This document shows, piece after piece, positions 15,213 to 24,085 of a stretch of 64,000 nucleotides of DNA. Source of the DNA: Paraburkholderia lacunae (GTDB taxonomy: Bacteria; Pseudomonadota; Gammaproteobacteria; Burkholderiales; Burkholderiaceae). A model generated the notes under the pieces. That model was not told the origin of the DNA. It was given only the letters and a program-made list of their open reading frames with translations, and searched no databases. The stretch lies in assembly GCF_003353175.1 (NCBI RefSeq), contig NZ_QHKS01000027.1, forward strand, positions 1-64,000, in the 5' to 3' direction. Position 1 is the stretch's first letter. Each line of letters begins with the position of its first letter. Both the position numbers and the translations under genes were made by a program.

Positions 15213-15707
15213 ATGGTTGAACTGCACACGAACCACGGCGTCATCAAACTCGAACTGGACGCTGAAAAGGCGCCGAAGTCGGTCGAGAACTTCCTCAACT
15301 ACGTGAAGGCGGGTCACTACGACAACACGGTGTTCCACCGCGTGATCGACGGCTTCATGATCCAGGGCGGCGGCTTCGAACCCGGCATGAAGCAGAAGCC
15401 GACGGCCGAGCCGATCACCAACGAAGCGAACAACGGTCTGAAGAACGTGACCGGCTCGGTCGCGATGGCTCGCACGAACGACCCGCACTCGGCAACCGCA
15501 CAATTCTTCATCAACGTGAACGACAACGACTTCCTGAACCACTCGTCGCCGACGCCGCAGGGCTGGGGCTACGCCGTGTTCGGCAAGGTGGTCGAAGGGC
15601 TCGACATCGTCGAAAAGATCAAGAAGGTGAAGACCGGCTCGAAGGGCTTCCATCAGGACGTGCCGGTCGACGACGTCGTGATCGAGAAAGCAGTGATCGT
15701 CGACTAA
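15213..15707 (+). CDS. ppiB: Cytoplasmic peptidyl-prolyl cis-trans isomerase, cyclophilin type
   Basis: 164 aa, the size of E. coli PpiB. There is no signal peptide: it begins VELHTNHGVIKLELD, directly in the cyclophilin fold. The active-site stretches TVFHRVIDGFMIQGGGFEPG and SVAMARTNDPHSATAQFFIN are intact. It accelerates proline isomerisation in cytoplasmic proteins. It closely resembles the periplasmic ppiA product just upstream, differing mainly by the missing export signal. lpxH follows 47 bases downstream on the same strand. Confidence 0.95.
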   Translation: MVELHTNHGVIKLELDAEKAPKSVENFLNYVKAGHYDNTVFHRVIDGFMIQGGGFEPGMKQKPTAEPITNEANNGLKNVTGSVAMARTNDPHSATAQFFINVNDNDFLNHSSPTPQGWGYAVFGKVVEGLDIVEKIKKVKTGSKGFHQDVPVDDVVIEKAVIVD

Positions 15708-15754
15708 GGTCGGCTCGTTTGAACCGAAGTTTGAACTGATATCAGGCACCTTCA

Positions 15755-16552
15755 ATGCTGCAAGAAACGCCGCTGCGAAGCGTCGCCGCGGGCGTGCCTG
15801 GCGAGGGCAAACGCCCGCACGCCGCACGCCCGTTTTTTTTCCTCTCCGATATTCATCTGAGCGAGGCGATCCCGCGCACGGTCGCCGCGTTCGAACACTT
15901 TGTCCGCGTCACCGCCGAGCAGGCGGATTCGGTCTTCATTCTCGGCGATCTGTTCGAGTACTGGATCGGCGACGACATGCTCGTCGAACCGTTCGTGGCG
16001 CGCATGGCGGCCTTGCTGCACACGCTGTCCGAGCGCGGCATTGCGCTTTACATCATGCACGGCAATCGCGATTTTCTGCTGGGCAAGCGTTTCATGAAAG
16101 CGGCCGGCGCAATCTGGCTACCCGATCCGTTCGTGATCACCGCATTCGGCACGCGCATTGCGCTCGCGCACGGCGACGGGCTGTGTACAGCCGATCACGG
16201 CTATCAGCTGTTTCGGCACTTTGCGCGCAGCGGTGTCGCGCAGATACTGTTTCTCGCGTGGCCGTTTCGCTGGCGCCGGGCGCTCGCGGAACGCATGCGC
16301 TCGAAGAGCGAAGAAGGTCGCTCGCGCCCTGTTTCGTCAAAGTACGACGTAACGGCGAAAGCCGTGGCGGCGCTATTCAAGTCGACGAAAACGGCCACGA
16401 TCATTCATGGGCACACGCATCGGCCGGCACGGCATCGCGAACCGGGCGGCACGCGCTGGGTCCTGCCCGATTGGGATCTCGACCACGGCGCGCGCCGTGG
16501 CGGTTATCTGCGGATCGACGCGGAAGGAATCCGGGCATTGCCGCTCGATTGA
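15755..16552 (+). CDS. lpxH: UDP-2,3-diacylglucosamine diphosphatase
   Basis: 265 aa. It cleaves UDP-2,3-diacylglucosamine to lipid X and UMP, the fourth step of lipid A synthesis, at the inner face of the cytoplasmic membrane. The calcineurin-like metal motifs are in order: FLSDIHLSE, ILGDLFEYWIGDD, MHGNRDFLLG, AHGDG and IHGHTHRP. About 25 residues precede the core at the N-terminus. The ppiB-lpxH order is also found in E. coli (ppiB next to lpxH), which supports the call. It ends 34 bases from the convergent cysE gene without an obvious terminator. Confidence 0.95.
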   Translation: MLQETPLRSVAAGVPGEGKRPHAARPFFFLSDIHLSEAIPRTVAAFEHFVRVTAEQADSVFILGDLFEYWIGDDMLVEPFVARMAALLHTLSERGIALYIMHGNRDFLLGKRFMKAAGAIWLPDPFVITAFGTRIALAHGDGLCTADHGYQLFRHFARSGVAQILFLAWPFRWRRALAERMRSKSEEGRSRPVSSKYDVTAKAVAALFKSTKTATIIHGHTHRPARHREPGGTRWVLPDWDLDHGARRGGYLRIDAEGIRALPLD

Positions 16553-16586
16553 AACGAGCCTGAAGCACGCCATCAGGGCAAGCGCG

Positions 16587-17420
16587 TTAGCGCTCCGCCA
16601 CCGACCCTTCGACTTTTCCTGCAATCGCGTCCGACAGACGCCGCAGATCGAGCAGCGCCGCATCGGCGCCTTGCAGTCCTTCCAGGCTGCTCCCCAACCG
16701 CTCCAGTGCGACGACGATTTCATCGATACGCTGAGCCTGCGTGGCCGCGTGATCGATCAGCCCGTGAATCGCCAGCGACACCGGATCGTCCGCGTTCGGC
16801 GTGATGCCGTACGCACAAAACGCGCTGCGTTCCGGAGCGGCCTTCGACTCGCGCCCCGCGCCGTTCGCGGACGCGCCCGCCTCGGCGGAAGCCGTGGCAG
16901 CGCCCGCCGGGACGATAATCCGCGCCGGATTGCCCACCGCTGTGCCGCGTGCCGGCACCGGTTTGGTGACTACCGCGTTCGAACCGATCTTCGCGTCCGC
17001 GCCGATCGTAAAGCCGCCGAGCACCTTCGCCCCCGCGCCGACGATTACGCCGCGCTCGAGCGTCGGATGACGCTTGGCGCCTCGCGTGAGCGAGGTGCCG
17101 CCGAGCGTCACACCCTGATAGATCGTGCAGTCGTCGCCGATTTGCGCGGTTTCGCCGACCACGACGCCCATCCCATGGTCGATGAACACGCGGCGGCCTA
17201 CCGTCGCGCCCGGATGAATCTCAATGCCGGTCATGAAGCGCGCCATCTGCGAGATGAAACGCGCGAGCCAGCGGCGCTTTGCGCGCCAGCAAGCATGTGC
17301 GAGCCGGTGCAGCACGAGTGCGTGCAGCCCCGGATAACACGTGAGGACTTCCCAGGCGCTGCGGGCGGCGGGATCGCGCTCGCGGATCGTGGCGATGTCT
17401 TCGCGAAGTCTCGTGAACAT
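16587..17420 (-). CDS. cysE: Serine O-acetyltransferase
   Basis: 277 aa. It acetylates serine with acetyl-CoA to O-acetylserine, the carbon precursor of cysteine. The short N-terminal helical domain (FTRLREDIATIRERDPAARS) and the left-handed beta helix with hexapeptide repeats are clear: GIEIHPGATVGRRVFIDHGM, GVVVGETAQIGDDCTIYQGV and IGADAKIGSNAVV. The catalytic His/Asp region is DHGMG and the GGTSLTRGAKRHPT loop is intact. It is the short-N form of SAT with an unusual Ala/Gly/Ser-rich C-terminal extension of about 100 residues after the helix ends near residue 175, where SAT usually binds CysK and feedback inhibitor. I chose MFTRLR (17420) over a GTG at 17471. Confidence 0.92.
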   Translation of the reverse strand: MFTRLREDIATIRERDPAARSAWEVLTCYPGLHALVLHRLAHACWRAKRRWLARFISQMARFMTGIEIHPGATVGRRVFIDHGMGVVVGETAQIGDDCTIYQGVTLGGTSLTRGAKRHPTLERGVIVGAGAKVLGGFTIGADAKIGSNAVVTKPVPARGTAVGNPARIIVPAGAATASAEAGASANGAGRESKAAPERSAFCAYGITPNADDPVSLAIHGLIDHAATQAQRIDEIVVALERLGSSLEGLQGADAALLDLRRLSDAIAGKVEGSVAER

Positions 17421-17527
17421 GGCAGGGATGTGGTTGTAGGGGAGAAAACCGTCGACGCGGACAAACCGCACGCGACGGATGCCTGCCGCATAGCAGAGCG
17501 GCAGCTTTGCTTAGAACGTTTCGAGCG

Positions 17528-17533
17528 ATTGTA
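17528..17533 (-). promoter_or_regulatory. Candidate -10 of cysE
   Basis: TACAAT on the minus strand, followed by CGC as in the dapA promoter. It is about 108 bases before the cysE start, leaving a leader of roughly 100 bases. No clear -35. Confidence 0.35.
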
Positions 17534-17680
17534 GGTCGATTGCGCCGAACTTGCCGGAAGCCCACGCTGCCGGCAGGGGCGCAAGGCCGTCGCGGGGGCC
17601 GTCGCGGGGGCCGTTGGTCAGGCCGCTCTTTGGTGCATCGAGTTGCCGCCCGCATCCTGGGCTTGCGGCCCGGCGGCCCA

Positions 17681-17775
17681 ATGGCCCGATGCCTCGATGG
17701 CCCGATGGCCCATGCCTCGATGCCTCGATGCCTCGATGTCCCGATGCCTCGACAGCCCGATAGCCCGATGGCCTG
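17681..17775. repeat. Tandem array of twelve 8-bp units beside trmJ
   Basis: Units alternate between ATGCCTCG and ATGGCCCG: at 17681, 17689, 17697, 17705 (7 bases), 17712, 17720, 17728, 17736 (ATGTCCCG), 17744, 17752 (ACAGCCCG), 17760 (ATAGCCCG) and 17768 (ATGGCCTG). The array ends one base before the trmJ stop codon and fills the end of the 356-bp gap to cysE. A related GC-rich duplication (GGGGCCGTCGC) lies at about 17585-17615. Both are outside genes and look like slippage-prone variable-number repeats. Confidence 0.9.
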
Positions 17776-17776
17776 G

Positions 17777-18568
17777 TTAAGAGTCGTCGCCACCCGGGCG
17801 TTTGGTCTTCAGCAGAATGTGCTTGGCGATGCCGCGCACGATGTTCACTTCCTCGCGCTCCAGCCCGGAACGCGCGAATAGCCGCCGCAGCCGCGACATC
17901 AGCTTCTTCGGATTGGCGGGATCGAGAAAATCGAGCGCGACCAGCGCACTTTCCAAATGCGCGTACATGCTTTCGATTTCGTCGCTCGCCGCCCGTGCAC
18001 CGACCGGCTCGCCCTGCCCCGCGGGTGTCTGAACCACCGCGGGCACGGCGTCGTCCGCGGCAAGGTACGCCGTGCGCAATTCATACGACAGCACCTGCAC
18101 GGCCTGCGCCAGATTGAGAGAACTGTAGGCCGGATTGGCCGGAATGTGCGCGAGCGCGCTGCAGCGTTCGACGTCCTCGTTCGACAAACCGGTGCGCTCG
18201 TTACCGAACACGAGTGCGATCTCGCCGTGTACCGCATGCTCGCGCGCAACACTTGCGGCAGCACGCGGCGTCAGTTGCGGCGGCCCGTATTCGCGCAGCC
18301 GCGCGGTCAGCGCGATCGACCAATGCACGCCGTTCAACGCATCGGCCAGCGTCGGCACGACGTGCGCGGACGCCAGCACGTCATCGGCGCCGCTCGCCAT
18401 AGCGATGGCTTCCGGATCGCTCTGCACGTGCGGCACGCGCGGCGACACCAGCACGAGGCGCGAAAAACCCATGGTTTTCAGCGCGCGCGCCGCCGCCCCC
18501 ACGTTGCCGGGATGACTCGGTTCGACGAGTACGAAGCGGGTCGACGTGAAACCGCCGCGCAGATCCAT
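17777..18568 (-). CDS. trmJ: tRNA (cytidine/uridine-2'-O)-methyltransferase TrmJ
   Basis: 263 aa. It 2'-O-methylates position 32 in the anticodon loop of several tRNAs, using SAM. The N-terminal SPOUT (TrmH-type) domain shows VLVEPSHPGNVGAAARALKT, LVLVSPRV, IALVFGNERTGLSNEDVERC and IPANPAYSSLNLAQAVQVLS, the family's three knot motifs. The C-terminal extension (SMYAHLESALVALDFLDPAN) is typical for TrmJ. The frame is open to 18670, but the family start is MDLRGGFTSTRFVLVEPSHP (18568). It is divergent from suhB as in other proteobacteria, where trmJ and suhB are neighbours. The 3' end abuts a tandem repeat array. Confidence 0.93.
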   Translation of the reverse strand: MDLRGGFTSTRFVLVEPSHPGNVGAAARALKTMGFSRLVLVSPRVPHVQSDPEAIAMASGADDVLASAHVVPTLADALNGVHWSIALTARLREYGPPQLTPRAAASVAREHAVHGEIALVFGNERTGLSNEDVERCSALAHIPANPAYSSLNLAQAVQVLSYELRTAYLAADDAVPAVVQTPAGQGEPVGARAASDEIESMYAHLESALVALDFLDPANPKKLMSRLRRLFARSGLEREEVNIVRGIAKHILLKTKRPGGDDS

Positions 18569-18953
18569 GACAGCAGGATCGGAAGAATGGTGGGTGTGGT
18601 CCACGATGAAATTCGGCAAGCTGAAAGAACGCGTATGGTAGCGCCAACCGCGGCCGGCTCCGAATCGCACGCGCTGGGTGCACGAACGCAGCCAATGCCG
18701 CGTGCGCTGCCGGAGCGTCCCGGACTCAGGTAAAATACCAAAATTCGCGCCGTCTTCGTACGAGCGCCTCGTTCTTATTCAATTTGTCTCCGTCGGCGGA
18801 ATGCGCACCAGGTCCTGTATCGGACGTGCGTTCCGTGTTGTTTCCGCGTTTAGTTTGCGCTCAGTTTGCGCGTCGTTCGCGCTTAATTGCAGCTCATTCA
18901 TCGCTCATTTACCGGCAAGCAGCCGAGCTGCCCCGGCACAAGGATCCAGGCTC
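18569..18953. other. 385-bp divergent region between trmJ and suhB
   Basis: No gene seen. Plus-strand TAAAAT (18731-18736) is the best -10 for suhB and would give a leader of about 210 bases. A short direct repeat AGTTTGCGC occurs at 18852-18860 and 18863-18871 within that leader. The frame upstream of suhB is open to 18678 but lacks a start with ribosome-binding site. A trmJ promoter was not identified with confidence. Confidence 0.5.
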
Positions 18954-19757
18954 ATGCATCCCATGCTCAATATCGCTGTGAAGGCCGCGCGCCGCGCAGC
19001 ACAGATCATCAACCGCGCGTCGCTCGACCTCGATCTGCTCCAGGTCAGCAAGAAACAGCACAACGATTTCGTCACGGAGGTCGACAAAGCGTCTGAAGCG
19101 GCGATTATCGACACGCTGAAGACCGCTTACCCCGATCACGCGATTCTCGCCGAAGAATCCGGTCTGTCGGATAACGAATCCGAATTTCAGTGGATCATCG
19201 ATCCGCTCGACGGCACCACCAACTTCATTCACGGTTTCCAGTATTACTGCGTGTCGATCGCGCTCGCGCACAAGGGCGTCGTGTCGCAGGCGGTGGTCTA
19301 CGATCCGACCCGCAACGACCTGTTCACCGCCTCGCGCGGCCGCGGCGCGTACCTGAACGACCGCCGGATCCGCGTGGCCAAGCGCGACCGTCTGGCCGAC
19401 GGCCTGATCGGCACGGGCTTCCCGTTCCGCGAAAAGGACGGCATCGAAGCCTATAGCCGCCAGTTCGCCGAAATGACCGAGGCTTGTGCCGGCCTGCGCC
19501 GTCCGGGCGCTGCCGCGCTGGATCTCGCGAACGTCGCCGCGGGCCGCATGGACGGCTTCTTCGAGCAGGGTCTGAGTCCGTGGGACGTCGCCGCCGGCAG
19601 CCTGCTGATCACGGAAGCCGGCGGTCTGGTGGGCAACTACACGGGCGACTCGGACTTCCTGCACGTGGGCGAAATCGTCGCCGGCAATCCGAAGGTGTAT
19701 GCACAAATGATCCCTATCCTGTCGCGCTTCAGCCGTACCCGCCAGAAGCCGGCCTAA
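18954..19757 (+). CDS. suhB: Inositol-1-monophosphatase, SuhB type
   Basis: 267 aa, the same length as E. coli SuhB. It is a Mg-dependent phosphatase acting on inositol monophosphates; in E. coli it is also part of the rRNA antitermination complex. The motifs are present: ILAEESG (metal Glu), WIIDPLDGTTNFIHGFQYYC (the DPxDGT metal site), RRPGAAALDLANVAAGRMDG and SPWDVAAGSLLI. The start MHPMLNIAVKAARRAAQIIN matches the family; the open frame further upstream does not. A UUCG-loop terminator follows at 19803. Confidence 0.95.
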   Translation: MHPMLNIAVKAARRAAQIINRASLDLDLLQVSKKQHNDFVTEVDKASEAAIIDTLKTAYPDHAILAEESGLSDNESEFQWIIDPLDGTTNFIHGFQYYCVSIALAHKGVVSQAVVYDPTRNDLFTASRGRGAYLNDRRIRVAKRDRLADGLIGTGFPFREKDGIEAYSRQFAEMTEACAGLRRPGAAALDLANVAAGRMDGFFEQGLSPWDVAAGSLLITEAGGLVGNYTGDSDFLHVGEIVAGNPKVYAQMIPILSRFSRTRQKPA

Positions 19758-19802
19758 GGCCCGTTGTCCGGCGGATTGCGCGCCGGCCCCAGATAGCACG
19801 AC

Positions 19803-19825
19803 AAAGCGGCTTCGGCCGCTTTTTT
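19803..19825 (+). terminator. Rho-independent terminator of suhB
   Basis: Stem AAAGCGGC (19803-19810)/GCCGCTTT (19815-19822) closed by a TTCG tetraloop and followed by TTT. A standard strong terminator, 46 bases after the stop. Confidence 0.9.
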
Positions 19826-19967
19826 GTTGGCGCGCCTGCATGCGGCGGGCGTTCGTGCTACAAAGCGGGAAGCCGCGCCGGCGCGCCTCGAAAGATCAGG
19901 TGTGTGGCGCACGTTTTTGCACCGCCCCGCTTTGCGCGCGAGTGCCGCGCAGCTTCCAATCCGCTTC

Positions 19968-21266
19968 ATGAAAAAAGGCTTTTACACAATCATCGCGGCG
20001 CAGTTCATTTCGTCGCTCGCGGACAATGCACTGTTGATCGCCGCCATCGCGTTGCTGTCGGTGATCCGCTCGGCCGCCTGGGTCACGCCCCTCCTGCAGA
20101 TTTTCTTCACCGTCTCATACGTCCTGCTCGCGCCGTTCGTCGGCGCGTTCGCCGATGCAATGCAAAAGCGGCACGTAATGTTCATCTCGAACGCGCTGAA
20201 GGCGAGCGGCTGCCTGATGATGATCGCCGGCGTTCATCCGATGATCGCGTACGGCGTGGTCGGCTTCGGCGCGGCCGCCTATTCGCCGGCCAAGTACGGC
20301 ATTCTCACGGAATTGCTGCCCGCCGAAACACTCGTCAAGGCGAACGCTTGGCTCGAGTCGGCCACGGTGCTGTCGACCATCGTCGGCACGATGGTCGGCG
20401 GCGCGTTGATCAGCACCTTCGCGGAGAAATTCGTCGCGCATGCACATCTGCCGTTGATCCGCTCCGCCGCCGATCTGGCGATGTTCGCGGTGATGGTGAC
20501 CTACGCGATCGCCGCCGCGATCAACATCTTCATTCCCGATACCGGCGCACGCTATCCGAACCGTCTGACGGAGCCGAAGAAGCTGGTCGGCGACTTTGTG
20601 AACTGCTTCAACGTGTTGTGGGCCGACAAGCTCGCGCAGATCGCGCTGTGGGTGACGACGCTGATGTGGGGCGGCGCGGTCACGCTGCAATTGCTGGTGC
20701 TCAAATGGGCCAACGTGAACCTCGGGCTGTCGCTGTCCAAAGCGGCGGTGATGCAAGGCGTCACGGGTCTCGGCATTGCAGTCGGCGCGGCCGCCGCGGC
20801 CGCATGGATACCCTTGCGCCGCTCGCTGCGTGTGCTGCCGGTCGGCATTCTCACCGGCGCGGTCGCGATCGCCGTGGCGTTCTACAACAAGGACCTGTTT
20901 CCCGCGGGTGCAGGCATCCGCATCGGCTCGTACGTCGCGCCGTTCTATATCCTGCTCGCCTATCCGCTGATGATCCTGCTCGGCGCGCTATCCGGTTTTT
21001 TTATCGTGCCGATGAACGCGATTCTCCAGCACCGCGGCGCGACGCTGCTCTCCGCCGGGCATTCGATCGCGGTGCAGAATTTCAACCAGAATCTGGCCGT
21101 GCTGCTGATGCTCGGCGCCTACGCGCTGCTGTTGACGGCGAAGATGCCGGCGCAATGGATCATCGTCGTCTTCGGCAGCTTCGTGACGTTCATGATGTGG
21201 CTCGCGAAACGGCGCAGCGCGGTAAATGAACGCACGGTGGACATGCGGGCGCTGGTCGAAGAGTGA
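19968..21266 (+). CDS. lplT: Lysophospholipid transporter LplT (MFS)
   Basis: 432 aa, 12 hydrophobic segments. In E. coli LplT flips lysophospholipids to the inner leaflet for reacylation by Aas. The beginning MKKGFYTIIAAQFISSLADN and the following ALLIAAIALLSV, LLAPFVGAFADAMQKRHVM, GAAAYSPAKYGILTELLP and NAWLESATVLSTIVGTMVGG are characteristic. Internal symmetry of two six-helix halves is visible. I begin at 19968 rather than at the frame's first codon (19824), because the leading 48 residues are basic and not membrane-like. No aas gene is adjacent; suhB (upstream, terminated) and mutS (downstream) are neighbours. Confidence 0.9.
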   Translation: MKKGFYTIIAAQFISSLADNALLIAAIALLSVIRSAAWVTPLLQIFFTVSYVLLAPFVGAFADAMQKRHVMFISNALKASGCLMMIAGVHPMIAYGVVGFGAAAYSPAKYGILTELLPAETLVKANAWLESATVLSTIVGTMVGGALISTFAEKFVAHAHLPLIRSAADLAMFAVMVTYAIAAAINIFIPDTGARYPNRLTEPKKLVGDFVNCFNVLWADKLAQIALWVTTLMWGGAVTLQLLVLKWANVNLGLSLSKAAVMQGVTGLGIAVGAAAAAAWIPLRRSLRVLPVGILTGAVAIAVAFYNKDLFPAGAGIRIGSYVAPFYILLAYPLMILLGALSGFFIVPMNAILQHRGATLLSAGHSIAVQNFNQNLAVLLMLGAYALLLTAKMPAQWIIVVFGSFVTFMMWLAKRRSAVNERTVDMRALVEE

Positions 21267-21391
21267 CGGTGCGAAATTTCGCGTAACGGCGCGCGCTTTG
21301 GGATACGGATTGGCCGTTCGGCCAGGGTCCGTTCACCGCGCCGGCAGGTTAAACTCACGCCCTGAACAGCTAACGCAAAAAGACACCGAGG

Positions 21392-24085
21392 ATGGGCATT
21401 CAAACCGCAGCGGCCAATGACGTCGCACAACACACGCCAATGATGCAGCAGTATTTACGCATCAAGGCGGACCATCCGGGCACGCTGGTGTTCTACCGGA
21501 TGGGCGACTTCTACGAACTCTTTTTCGAAGACGCGGAAAAGGCCGCACGTCTGCTCGATTTAACACTGACGCAGCGTGGCGCATCGGCGGGTAATCCGAT
21601 CAAAATGGCGGGCGTACCGCACCACGCGGTCGAACAGTATCTGGCCAAGCTCGTGAAGCTCGGCGAATCCGTCGCGATTTGCGAACAGATCGGCGATCCG
21701 GCCACCTCGAAAGGTCCGGTCGAGCGCAAAGTGGTGCGAGTCGTCACGCCGGGCACGCTGACGGATGCCGCGCTGCTGTCGGATAAGAATGACGTCTACC
21801 TGCTCGCGATGTGCGTCGCGCATAACCGCCGCGGCGTCGCGACCAGCGTCGGGCTCGCGTGGCTGAATCTGGCGAGCGGCGCGTTGCGCCTCGCGGAAGT
21901 CGCACCAGATCAGGTCGCCGCCGCGCTCGAGCGGATTCGTCCCGCGGAAATCCTCGTGGCCGATACGTCTGCCGACTCCGCAAGCTGGCAGCCGCCGGTC
22001 AATGCCGGAGCCCTCACCCGCGTGCCGGTGTGGCACTTCGATATCGCGTCGGGCACGCAACGCTTGTGCGACCAGCTGGAAGTAGCCGGGCTCGACGGCT
22101 TCGGCGCGCATTCGCTGACAAGCGCATGCGGCGCGGCCGGTGCGTTGCTGCTGTATGCGGCGGCTACGCAAGGTCAGCAATTGCGCCATGTGCGCAGCCT
22201 GAAAGTCGAATACGAATCCGAATACATCGGCCTCGACCCCGCCACCCGTCGCAACCTCGAACTCACGGAAACGCTGCGCGGCACTGAATCGCCAACGCTG
22301 TGTTCGCTGCTCGACACCTGCTGCACGACGATGGGCAGCCGCCTGTTGCGTCACTGGCTGCATCATCCGCCGCGCGAGGCCGCGATTGCGCAAGCGCGCC
22401 AACAGGCGATCGGCGCATTGCTCGACGCGCCGGCCGGCGCGAGCGTCGATTCGCTGCGCGGCGCGTTGCGGCAGATTTCCGATATCGAACGAATCACTGG
22501 GCGTCTGGCGCTGCTGTCGGCGCGGCCCCGCGATCTGTCGAGTCTGCGCGATACGTTCATTGCGTTGCCCGAACTGCGCACGCAGCTCGCGATCATCTCG
22601 TCTAATGCAGATTCGCTGGCGCGCATCGACGCGTCGCTGGAACCGCCGCAAGCATGTGTCGAACTGCTCAAGCTTGCGGTCGCCGAGGAGCCCGCCGCGA
22701 TGGTGCGCGACGGCGGTGTGATCGCGCGCGGCTACGATGCGGAACTCGACGAGTTGCGAGATATTTCGGAGAATTGCGGGCAATTCCTGATCGACCTCGA
22801 AACGCGCGAACGGGCACGCACCGGCATCGGCAATCTGCGCGTCGAGTACAACAAGGTGCACGGCTTCTATATCGAAGTCACGCGCGGCCAGACCGACAAG
22901 GTGCCGGACGACTACCGCCGCCGTCAGACGCTGAAGAACGCCGAGCGTTACATCACGCCTGAACTGAAAACCTTCGAGGACAAGGCACTGTCCGCCCAGG
23001 AGCGCGCGCTGGCCCGCGAACGCTCGCTGTACGACGCGTTGCTGCAAGCGCTGCTACCGTTTATCGCGGACTGTCAGCGCGTTGCCGCAGCGCTCGCCGA
23101 GCTGGATCTGCTGGCGGCATTCGCCGAACGCGCTCGCGCGCTCGACTGGGTCGCACCGACGTTCTCGCCGACCGCCGGCATCGAAATCGAACAGGGCCGC
23201 CACCCGGTCGTCGAGGCGCAGGTCGAGCAGTTCATCGCCAACGACTGCACGCTCACGCCGGAGCGCAAACTGCTGCTGATCACCGGCCCGAACATGGGCG
23301 GTAAGTCGACTTTCATGCGGCAGACCGCGTTGATCGCGTTGCTCGCGTATGTGGGAAGTTATGTGCCGGCACGGCGCGCCGCCTTCGGGCCGATCGACCG
23401 CATCTTCACGCGTATCGGCGCGGCCGACGATCTGGCGGGCGGGCGTTCGACCTTCATGGTCGAGATGACGGAAGCCGCCGCGATCCTGAACGATGCGACG
23501 CCGCAAAGCCTCGTGCTGATGGATGAAATCGGCCGCGGCACCTCGACTTTCGACGGTCTCGCGCTGGCGTGGGCGATCGCGCGGCATCTACTCGCGCACA
23601 ACGGCTGCCACACGCTGTTCGCGACCCACTACTTCGAGTTGACGCAGTTGCCCGCCGAGTTTCCGCATGCGGCCAACGTTCACTTGTCGGCGGTCGAGCA
23701 TGGGCACGGCATCGTGTTCCTGCACGCGGTCAGCGAAGGGCCGGCGAATCAGAGCTATGGTCTGCAGGTCGCGCAACTGGCCGGCGTGCCGAACGCGGTA
23801 ATTCGCGCCGCGCGCAAGCATCTCGCGCATCTCGAACAGCAATCGGCGGCGCAGCCCGCGCCGCAACTCGATCTGTTCGCGGCACCCATGCCAATGCTGC
23901 TCGAAGACGCCGACGACGAATCCGACGTCAAGCCAGGCACGGCGGCGGCGGCGCCGGCGCCGGCCATGCAGGCACTCGTCGAGCGCCTGCGCGCAATCGA
24001 CCCGAACGATTTGCGCCCGCGCGAAGCGCTCGATCTGCTGTACGAACTGCACGACCTGGCCGCCGCGCCGGATGCGGATCATTGA
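21392..24085 (+). CDS. mutS: DNA mismatch repair protein MutS
   Basis: 897 aa. MutS recognises mismatches and small loops and recruits MutL. The N-terminal mismatch-binding domain holds FYRMGDFYELF with the Phe-x-Glu reading motif. The ATPase has Walker A GPNMGGKST (632-640), Walker B LVLMDEIGRGTSTFDG and the ABC signature region. QLDLF (825-829) in the C-terminal part is a beta-clamp-binding motif, and the final segment (PAMQALVERLRAIDPNDLRP) is the tetramerisation tail. A short Ala/Pro linker separates them. The stop codon overlaps the next gene by 14 bases. Confidence 0.97.
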   Translation: MGIQTAAANDVAQHTPMMQQYLRIKADHPGTLVFYRMGDFYELFFEDAEKAARLLDLTLTQRGASAGNPIKMAGVPHHAVEQYLAKLVKLGESVAICEQIGDPATSKGPVERKVVRVVTPGTLTDAALLSDKNDVYLLAMCVAHNRRGVATSVGLAWLNLASGALRLAEVAPDQVAAALERIRPAEILVADTSADSASWQPPVNAGALTRVPVWHFDIASGTQRLCDQLEVAGLDGFGAHSLTSACGAAGALLLYAAATQGQQLRHVRSLKVEYESEYIGLDPATRRNLELTETLRGTESPTLCSLLDTCCTTMGSRLLRHWLHHPPREAAIAQARQQAIGALLDAPAGASVDSLRGALRQISDIERITGRLALLSARPRDLSSLRDTFIALPELRTQLAIISSNADSLARIDASLEPPQACVELLKLAVAEEPAAMVRDGGVIARGYDAELDELRDISENCGQFLIDLETRERARTGIGNLRVEYNKVHGFYIEVTRGQTDKVPDDYRRRQTLKNAERYITPELKTFEDKALSAQERALARERSLYDALLQALLPFIADCQRVAAALAELDLLAAFAERARALDWVAPTFSPTAGIEIEQGRHPVVEAQVEQFIANDCTLTPERKLLLITGPNMGGKSTFMRQTALIALLAYVGSYVPARRAAFGPIDRIFTRIGAADDLAGGRSTFMVEMTEAAAILNDATPQSLVLMDEIGRGTSTFDGLALAWAIARHLLAHNGCHTLFATHYFELTQLPAEFPHAANVHLSAVEHGHGIVFLHAVSEGPANQSYGLQVAQLAGVPNAVIRAARKHLAHLEQQSAAQPAPQLDLFAAPMPMLLEDADDESDVKPGTAAAAPAPAMQALVERLRAIDPNDLRPREALDLLYELHDLAAAPDADH

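Noticed and set aside
19484..21229. 581-codon frame overlapping suhB and the LplT gene
   Set aside because: Arg-rich shadow frame crossing a terminator (19803-19825) and two genes with clear families.
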